DNA of 64,000 nucleotides from Borreliella valaisiana VS116 (GTDB lineage: Bacteria > Spirochaetota > Spirochaetia > Borreliales > Borreliaceae). How positions within the stretch are numbered: the stretch's first letter is position 1; every line of letters begins with the position of its first letter. The position numbers were made by a program, and so were the translations under genes. The DNA is taken from contig NZ_ABCY02000001.1 in the NCBI RefSeq assembly GCF_000170955.2, positions 62,001 to 126,000 on the forward strand. The letters are read 5' to 3'. Positions 59,246 through 64,000 of the stretch are shown piece by piece. The notes below the pieces were generated by a model that ran no database searches, had not been told where the DNA came from, and worked only from the letters and a program-made list of their open reading frames with translations.

Positions 59246-59408
59246 CAATCTTTTATATGAATATAATAAAACAATCCAATTAATAAGTCCACTAAATCAA
59301 AACAAACATCTTTCTCTTTAATAAAATTATCAACAAACCACATTAATAAAAAATACTAAAAGCTAAGTTGATATATAACTCTACCTAATTCTTTTAAAAA
59401 TCATTCTT

Positions 59409-59687
59409 TTACAAATCGTTCTTATTTCTTTCAGAGAATTTAATCAAACCTATTAAAACAACTGAACCTAAAATAGGAAATAAATAAAGAACTAGATCTA
59501 TTTGCCTTTCATAATAATCAGAATAGAAAAAAGGAATAAAAAATAAAAATACAATGCCACCTAAAAAACTTATTAAATAAACTACTACAAACTTAAAATT
59601 CAATATATTTAAAAACATAACAAAAAAGCTTACTAAAAAAGAAATAACAATGTTTGTTAAAATTAAATGAGAAAAAAATACTATCAT
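59409..59687 (-). CDS. Small three-helix membrane protein, unrecognised
   Basis: A 92-aa protein, almost entirely hydrophobic, with about three membrane helices (6-28, 34-52 and 65-82) and a charged tail SERNKNDL. No family recognised. It follows the lipoprotein-like gene by 18 bases and ends the rluB-cmk-rpsA unit. AGGGGG precedes the ATG, which supports real expression. Confidence 0.6.
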   Translation of the reverse strand: MIVFFSHLILTNIVISFLVSFFVMFLNILNFKFVVVYLISFLGGIVFLFFIPFFYSDYYERQIDLVLYLFPILGSVVLIGLIKFSERNKNDL

Positions 59688-59705
59688 AATTCCCCCTAAA
59701 ACTAA

Positions 59706-60479
59706 CTAGTCAGATAAACTAAATCCCGATAAATCCCCAAGATCGATAAGAACACTGTAAGCATCGTCAACAATACTGCCTACACCCATAACAAAAATTG
59801 CCAAATTATATTTGGGGGCAATATCTTTTGTAAAAAAATCGTCATTTATATGCTTTAGATCAATTGGTCTTTTATCTTTGTCTAAAAAATTAGACTTTTT
59901 AATAGATTTTGAAAAACCTATATATTCCCCTTTGTCAATGTAGGACCTATATATGTTTTTCTTCTCAAGAATCACGGGAGACGAAGAAGTACTTCCATTT
60001 CTTACAATAATAAAAGCCTCACCAGGAACATTTTTTCTTAATTCTCCAAAATTTATTTCAAAATATAAAGGCAATTTTCTATCGACCCACTCTTTATTTA
60101 ATCTAAAAACAGGTTTACCCGAATAAGTATTAGAGCTCAAATTTATTTTATAAAACCCTCTATTATTAAATGCACTAACATTGTCAAAAACACCCTTTAA
60201 AGCTTCAAAATCTTTTTCCACGCTTTTTCGAAAACTACTTATATGATAATTAGCGCCTTCTGGATAAAACTTATAATATATATCAAAACCCCTTAGATTT
60301 TCAGCTGCTTGATTAGAAAAATAGCCTGCCGGCAAAAAAAAGGCTAAAGAATCTCTAGAAATTCGATTATCAATCTTTTCTGGCGAAGGAAGTATTAAAA
60401 CATTATCAAGACCACATCCAAAAAACTCTAGGCACAATATAAAATATAAGATAAAAAAAATTATAAAACCTCCCTCCAA
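59706..60479 (-). CDS. Probable lipoprotein, unrecognised
   Basis: A protein of up to 257 aa with a hydrophobic N-terminus ending in LEFFGCG, a relaxed spirochaetal lipobox that would make the Cys near position 22 the lipidated residue. The mature part is mixed and unrecognised, with paired IVRNGSTSSSPVILEKKN and AIFVMGVGSIVDDAYSVLIDLGDLSG segments. The longest frame opens with TTG at 60477-60479, but that codon sits inside the GGAGGGAGG ribosome-binding site. The true start is probably an ATA or ATT just downstream (60464-60459). The n-region lacks Lys or Arg, unusual for a signal peptide. Confidence 0.65.
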   Translation of the reverse strand: MEGGFIIFFILYFILCLEFFGCGLDNVLILPSPEKIDNRISRDSLAFFLPAGYFSNQAAENLRGFDIYYKFYPEGANYHISSFRKSVEKDFEALKGVFDNVSAFNNRGFYKINLSSNTYSGKPVFRLNKEWVDRKLPLYFEINFGELRKNVPGEAFIIVRNGSTSSSPVILEKKNIYRSYIDKGEYIGFSKSIKKSNFLDKDKRPIDLKHINDDFFTKDIAPKYNLAIFVMGVGSIVDDAYSVLIDLGDLSGFSLSD

Positions 60480-60488
60480 AAATACAAA

Positions 60489-61103
60489 TTAATTTTGCTT
60501 AAGTTCTAAAATTTTATTATTTGCTATATTTATATATAAATTATTTTCATAAGGAAATTTAACAATCTCTTCATACACTTTTAAAGCAAGATCTTTATCT
60601 TTTTCCTCTATCAATACTGCCTTACTCAAAAGAGCTCTCACCTTTAAAAAACCTAAACTGGTACTATTAATAAGATCCTCATAAACCAATAAAGCATCTT
60701 CTTTTAATCCCATTTTTTCATAAACTGCAGCTTTATTAATAAAAGCAATTTCGCTTTCAATACCTTTTGCCTTAATAACAATATCCAAATCTTTAATAGC
60801 CTCATCATACTGTGCTTGACTTTGCAAGTAAATAGCTCTAGCTAAATAAAACCTTGAAATAAAATAAGATGAAATTTCTTTTTCCTTTGAAATAAGTTCC
60901 TTTATCTTAAGAGATATTTTTTCTCTCTCTTTAGCATCATTTTCTTTTAAATAGTCATGTAAATCCTTTTCAAGATTTTCTACTATTTCTCCACCACTCT
61001 TTACATAATCTTTGCCTAAAGAATTATAAAAAACAACAACAACAATAGATACAAACACAAAAATAATAGCAATAAAAAAAACTAAAAGACCATTCTTAGC
61101 CAT
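60489..61103 (-). CDS. Membrane-anchored TPR-like protein
   Basis: A 204-aa protein with an N-terminal helix (LLVFFIAIIFVFVSIVVVVFY) and a helical body with TPR-like units, such as YLQSQAQYDEAIKDLDIVIKAKGIESEIAFINKAAVYEKMGLKEDALLVYEDLI (about 95-150). Resembles YfgM/CcmG-type ancillary envelope TPR proteins only in layout. It shares one base with the rpsA stop region upstream and precedes the lipoprotein-like gene by 9 bases. Confidence 0.7.
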   Translation of the reverse strand: MAKNGLLVFFIAIIFVFVSIVVVVFYNSLGKDYVKSGGEIVENLEKDLHDYLKENDAKEREKISLKIKELISKEKEISSYFISRFYLARAIYLQSQAQYDEAIKDLDIVIKAKGIESEIAFINKAAVYEKMGLKEDALLVYEDLINSTSLGFLKVRALLSKAVLIEEKDKDLALKVYEEIVKFPYENNLYINIANNKILELKQN

Positions 61104-62758
61104 TATTCATCCCTCTTTAGCAAATTTTCAAATGGCTTATAAGATTCCTCATCATTGCCCTTAAATAAATAAGAAGAAATCTCTTCTCTTGATCTTTGAT
61201 TTTCATACTCCCGATAAGAAAGCAACACCGATTTGTCTTTAGAATCAATACTTGTTATTACCACTTTAAGCTTATCTCCAATGTTTAATTTTTCAAAAGT
61301 TTCTAAACTAGATTCTTTTGTATCTCCTAGTTGAATTTTACTAATAAATCCCATTATTTTATTATAAACTCTTACTTGAAAGCCTTTTGACTTTTTCTCT
61401 ACAATCTCAACCTCAATAGCATCACCTTTTTTATAGCTTTTAGAAAAATCTTCCCAAGGGCTCTCTTCTAACTGCTTGATTCCTAATCTAACATTTCTCT
61501 TACGTCTGTCAACCTCAAGTACTTTCCCATTCACTAAATCGCCTATCTTGAAATATTCTTCAGGATCAATCTCTTCAAGCCAAGAAATATCAAACTTACT
61601 CACATAAGCATCTATACCTTCTTCAATATTTACAAAAGCACCCGTTTTTGTAATATTAGTAACAACACCTTGAATAACCTTTCCAATAGGATATTTCTCA
61701 GTTAATCTCTCCCAAGGATTCTCATTGATCTGTTTAATACCCAGTGATATTCTTTGATTTTCTTTGTCTATCTCTAAAATCTTAACTTCTACTATCTGAC
61801 CAAGCTTTATTAATTCTTGAGGACTCTTTATTACTCTTATCCAAGAAAAATTACTTATATGCAAAAACCCCGACAATTCGCTGTCAAGCTCAATAACAGC
61901 TCCAAAGGGTAAAATTTTTACAACTTTCCCTTTTACAATGCTATCAATTTTATATTTAACATCTACAGAATCCCAAGGATTTGCCTTTAAGGCCTTAAGA
62001 GACAATTCCATTTTGCCTGTTTGTGGATTTATTTTAATAATTTTCAACTTTAACTTATCGCCAACTCTAACAAAATCTTCAATATTTTCAACTTGATTAA
62101 AGGCAATATTTCTTTTATGTAAAATTCCTGTAACAAAATTTTTAATTTTTACAATTGCACCATATTCTGTAATACGATCAACCACGCCATCAACCACATC
62201 TTCTTCATTGTAAGAACTTACTAGCTCTATTCTCTTAACAAGCTCTCTTTCTCTTTCTAAAGTACGCCTATCAAGAATAAGCCTCAAACCGTCCGATTCA
62301 CTTGCTTCAAGAATATAAAATTCAACAATAAGACCTCTTTTTAATTTCTCATCCTTAGATTTAGAGCTTAAATAAAAAGGCATAAAGCCAGAAACATTTT
62401 CATTAATTTGAATCTTATAACCATTCGAAAGTTCAGCCAAAACTTTACCTTTGATTATTTTTTTATTTTGAATATATTCATTTACTTTATCTTGGAAATT
62501 TAAAGATTCAAGTTTTTCAACACTTAAAATCAGACCTAATTCTCCACCTATTCTTACAACAATTGCTTCAAGTTTATCACCAATTTTGGGAATATTTTCA
62601 AATTCTTCAATCTTGATAAAGCCTTCTGATTTATAACCAATATCTACTAGAACATAATCCTTCATAATATTAACAATAGTACCAGAAACACGACTTCCAA
62701 GCTCTACTCTTTCAAGTACTTTCAAATAATTTTCTTGTAAATCTTTTTGATTTTCCAT
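61103..62758 (-). CDS. rpsA: 30S ribosomal protein S1
   Basis: Binds mRNA and guides it to the 30S subunit (551 aa from this start). Six S1 OB-fold repeats are recognisable: GSRVSGTIVNIMKDYVLVDIGYKSEGFI at the front, KVLAELSNGYKIQINENVSGFM, VDGVVDRITEYGAIVKIKNFVTGILH, VKGKVVKILPFGAVIELDSELSGFLH, IQGVVTNITKTGAFVNIEEGIDAYV and IEVEIVEKKSKGFQVRVYNKIMGFI. The ATG at 62756-62758 is well spaced from GAGAGG; a GTG two codons earlier (62764) overlaps the cmk stop and is the alternative. Confidence 0.94.
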   Translation of the reverse strand: MENQKDLQENYLKVLERVELGSRVSGTIVNIMKDYVLVDIGYKSEGFIKIEEFENIPKIGDKLEAIVVRIGGELGLILSVEKLESLNFQDKVNEYIQNKKIIKGKVLAELSNGYKIQINENVSGFMPFYLSSKSKDEKLKRGLIVEFYILEASESDGLRLILDRRTLERERELVKRIELVSSYNEEDVVDGVVDRITEYGAIVKIKNFVTGILHKRNIAFNQVENIEDFVRVGDKLKLKIIKINPQTGKMELSLKALKANPWDSVDVKYKIDSIVKGKVVKILPFGAVIELDSELSGFLHISNFSWIRVIKSPQELIKLGQIVEVKILEIDKENQRISLGIKQINENPWERLTEKYPIGKVIQGVVTNITKTGAFVNIEEGIDAYVSKFDISWLEEIDPEEYFKIGDLVNGKVLEVDRRKRNVRLGIKQLEESPWEDFSKSYKKGDAIEVEIVEKKSKGFQVRVYNKIMGFISKIQLGDTKESSLETFEKLNIGDKLKVVITSIDSKDKSVLLSYREYENQRSREEISSYLFKGNDEESYKPFENLLKRDE

Positions 62759-62760
62759 TC

Positions 62761-63429
62761 TCACCTCTCTCTTACTTTTTTCAAATTAAACTTTTCTATT
62801 ATAATATTACATACATCGTCTAATCCTTTGTAGCTTGTATCAAGGTAAAAAACCCCTTTTGATAATTTTAATTTACCATATTGTTTTCTCTTGTCAACAT
62901 TATCTCTTATTTCTAGAGTACGCTCTAATTCTTCTAAAGTTTCATTCCCATTTCTTTGCTTATATCGCCTCAAAGCTCTAACTTTAACGGAAGCATCAAG
63001 ATATATTTTGAATTCAGATTCTGGAAAAACAATAGTAGTAATATCTCTACCTTCTATTATATAATTATCATCGCTAAATTTAACAATCTCTCTTAACTTT
63101 TTATTCACAATATTTCTTATTCCAATATAAGAAGAATAAAAAGAAACTTGAAAATCAATCTTATCGTTTAAAATTTGATTTTCAACATTCTCTCCATTAA
63201 GCAAAAAGCTGGAATTATTAAAACTTATATCATTCTCAAGAATTAAATTCAAAAGTCTATTCTCGCTAATAAAATCGCAGCTACTACTCATGGAAGATCT
63301 TTGGGCAATTAAAGTTATTATCCTATAAAGATAACCAGAGCTTATAAATTTATAGCCCAGTTTTACACCAAGCTCTCTTGCAATTGAACTTTTTCCTGAT
63401 GCCGAAGGTCCATCAATTGCTATTATCAT
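62761..63429 (-). CDS. cmk: Cytidylate kinase
   Basis: Phosphorylates CMP/dCMP (222 aa). P-loop IAIDGPSASGKSSIARELG at the N-terminus, then the CMP-binding insertion, IIEGRDITTIVFPESEFKIYLDAS (family: GRDIGTVVFPDA) and the lid RRYKQRNG. The cmk-rpsA order is conserved in many bacteria. It overlaps the rluB-like gene by 17 bases. Confidence 0.93.
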   Translation of the reverse strand: MIIAIDGPSASGKSSIARELGVKLGYKFISSGYLYRIITLIAQRSSMSSSCDFISENRLLNLILENDISFNNSSFLLNGENVENQILNDKIDFQVSFYSSYIGIRNIVNKKLREIVKFSDDNYIIEGRDITTIVFPESEFKIYLDASVKVRALRRYKQRNGNETLEELERTLEIRDNVDKRKQYGKLKLSKGVFYLDTSYKGLDDVCNIIIEKFNLKKVRER

Positions 63430-64000
63430 TTGAATTCTCCAACCTGGATTTCAACTTATTTATCTTAACTAAAGGAACAATTTTTACTTGACCTTCCCTT
63501 AAACTATCCAAATTAATATTGCCAATTCTAATTCTATGAATTTTTTTTAAAAAAACATTTTTGCTTAAAAACACTTTTCTTATTTCTCTATTTTTCCCCT
63601 CATCTAAAATCAATCTAGCAGAATTTTTATTTAAAATTTCATAAGATTTTAATTTAAAAAATTCTTTTTTTATCTTTATACCCGACTTAAAAGAAATAAG
63701 CAAATTTTCATCAATATCTTTTTTTGATTCAATAATATATTCTCTTTCAACTTTTCCTTTTGGATGAATAATATAATTTGCAAATTTACCATCATTAGTG
63801 AATAATAAAAGTCCAGAGCTTTTAAAATCAAGCCTACCAATTGAAAATATACGCTCTTTAAACAAAGGCTGGACTAAAGATATTGCTAACTTTCTTCCAT
63901 TAACATCAAAATTGGAACATAAATAATTTTTAGGCTTGTTAAGAGCCAGATAAATTTTACTTTTACTTTGAAAGTCTGTAAAAACATAAATCTGTTTCTT
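63413..64000 (-). CDS. RsuA/RluB-family 23S/16S pseudouridine synthase, cut by the window end
   Basis: The reading frame is open to the last base of the window, so this is the C-terminal part of a longer gene. Translation of 64000-63866 gives ...IYLALNKPKNYLCSNFDVNGRKLAISLVQPLF, which runs without a break into KERIFSIGRLDFKSSGLLLFTNDG. The NKP motif and GRLDxxSxGLLL with its catalytic Asp are the RsuA/RluB/E/F signature. The N-terminal S4 domain would lie beyond the window. The TTG at 63863-63865 is an internal Leu codon, not a start. RluB is the commonest member next to cmk. Confidence 0.88.
   Translation of the reverse strand, partial: KKQIYVFTDFQSKSKIYLALNKPKNYLCSNFDVNGRKLAISLVQPLFKERIFSIGRLDFKSSGLLLFTNDGKFANYIIHPKGKVEREYIIESKKDIDENLLISFKSGIKIKKEFFKLKSYEILNKNSARLILDEGKNREIRKVFLSKNVFLKKIHRIRIGNINLDSLREGQVKIVPLVKINKLKSRLENSNDNSN

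Noticed and set aside
59187..59408. A possible tRNA or small RNA gene in the longest gap.
   Set aside because: No cloverleaf, no GTTC-type loop, and no G+C-rich stem; only a promoter and a short hairpin are visible.
63413..63865. A complete pseudouridine synthase starting at the TTG at 63863.
   Set aside because: The frame continues upstream to the window edge and encodes the conserved NKP segment, so the gene is merely cut off.

Overview
The window is a piece of the linear chromosome of a Lyme-disease-group Borrelia (Borreliella burgdorferi sensu lato). The base composition is very A+T-rich (I estimate about 70%), genes are packed with 4-20 nt overlaps, and spirochaete-type secreted proteins and lipoproteins are present. 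From memory, the gene order follows B. burgdorferi B31 from about BB0067 to BB0129. I could not run a search, so the exact species is not fixed. I see no tRNA or rRNA gene, insertion sequence, prophage, CRISPR array or replication origin. No gene-free stretch reaches 300 bases; the longest gaps, about 200-220 bases, hold promoters.

Layout. 1-1.8 kb (minus): an aminopeptidase P. 1.9-16.5 kb (plus) is one long, tightly overlapped run: a HAD phosphatase, an M29 aminopeptidase, a small PAP2-like membrane protein, three membrane genes of which the last two look like an iron-free Rnf/Nqr remnant, prfB with its programmed +1 frameshift, a PEGA-domain protein, ftsY, a secreted repeat protein, and a LolC-LolD-LolE-type ABC transporter. 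16.5-18.1 kb (minus): two unrecognised genes. 18.2-21.5 kb (plus): sufS, sufU and comM. 21.6-37.2 kb (minus): ldh, lepA, a secreted helical-repeat protein, the V-type ATPase operon (E, a DUF2764-like protein, A, B, D, I, K), an unknown gene, mutS2, rsgA and murI. 37.4-39.3 kb (plus): asnS and a SPOR-like secreted protein. 39.3-46.8 kb (minus): a phosphoribosyltransferase, htrA, map, a TPR protein, nusB, a parvulin and a thiolase. 46.9-48.3 kb (plus): a secreted, probably beta-barrel protein that seems to be translated from a leaderless mRNA. 48.3-53.2 kb (minus): rpsF-ssb-rpsR-rplI-dnaB, and a PTS glucose/maltose EIICB transporter. 53.4-54.1 kb (plus): a haemolysin III/PAQR protein. 54.1-59.2 kb (minus): rpsB-tsf-frr-uppS-cdsA-rseP. 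59.4-64 kb (minus): rluB (cut by the window end), cmk, rpsA, and three small envelope genes.

How the genes work together. Energy metabolism is fermentative (PTS uptake, lactate dehydrogenase). The V-type ATPase would then hydrolyse ATP to build an ion gradient, and its proteolipid keeps the residues that bind Na+ in the Enterococcus hirae enzyme. Envelope biogenesis is well represented: FtsY, LolCDE-like transporter, UppS, CdsA, MurI, RseP, HtrA and a parvulin. Much of the rest is translation.

The most unusual item is the 6.0-8.9 kb pair. One protein looks like RnfC fused to RnfD and the next looks like RnfA/RnfE, but all recognisable Fe-S cysteines are gone. That fits an organism known to live without iron, and the module appears either repurposed or decaying. 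Other points of interest are a perfect 28-bp palindrome between the divergent unknown gene and sufS, two genes whose best ribosome-binding site points to an ATT/ATA-type start, and the leaderless GTG gene.
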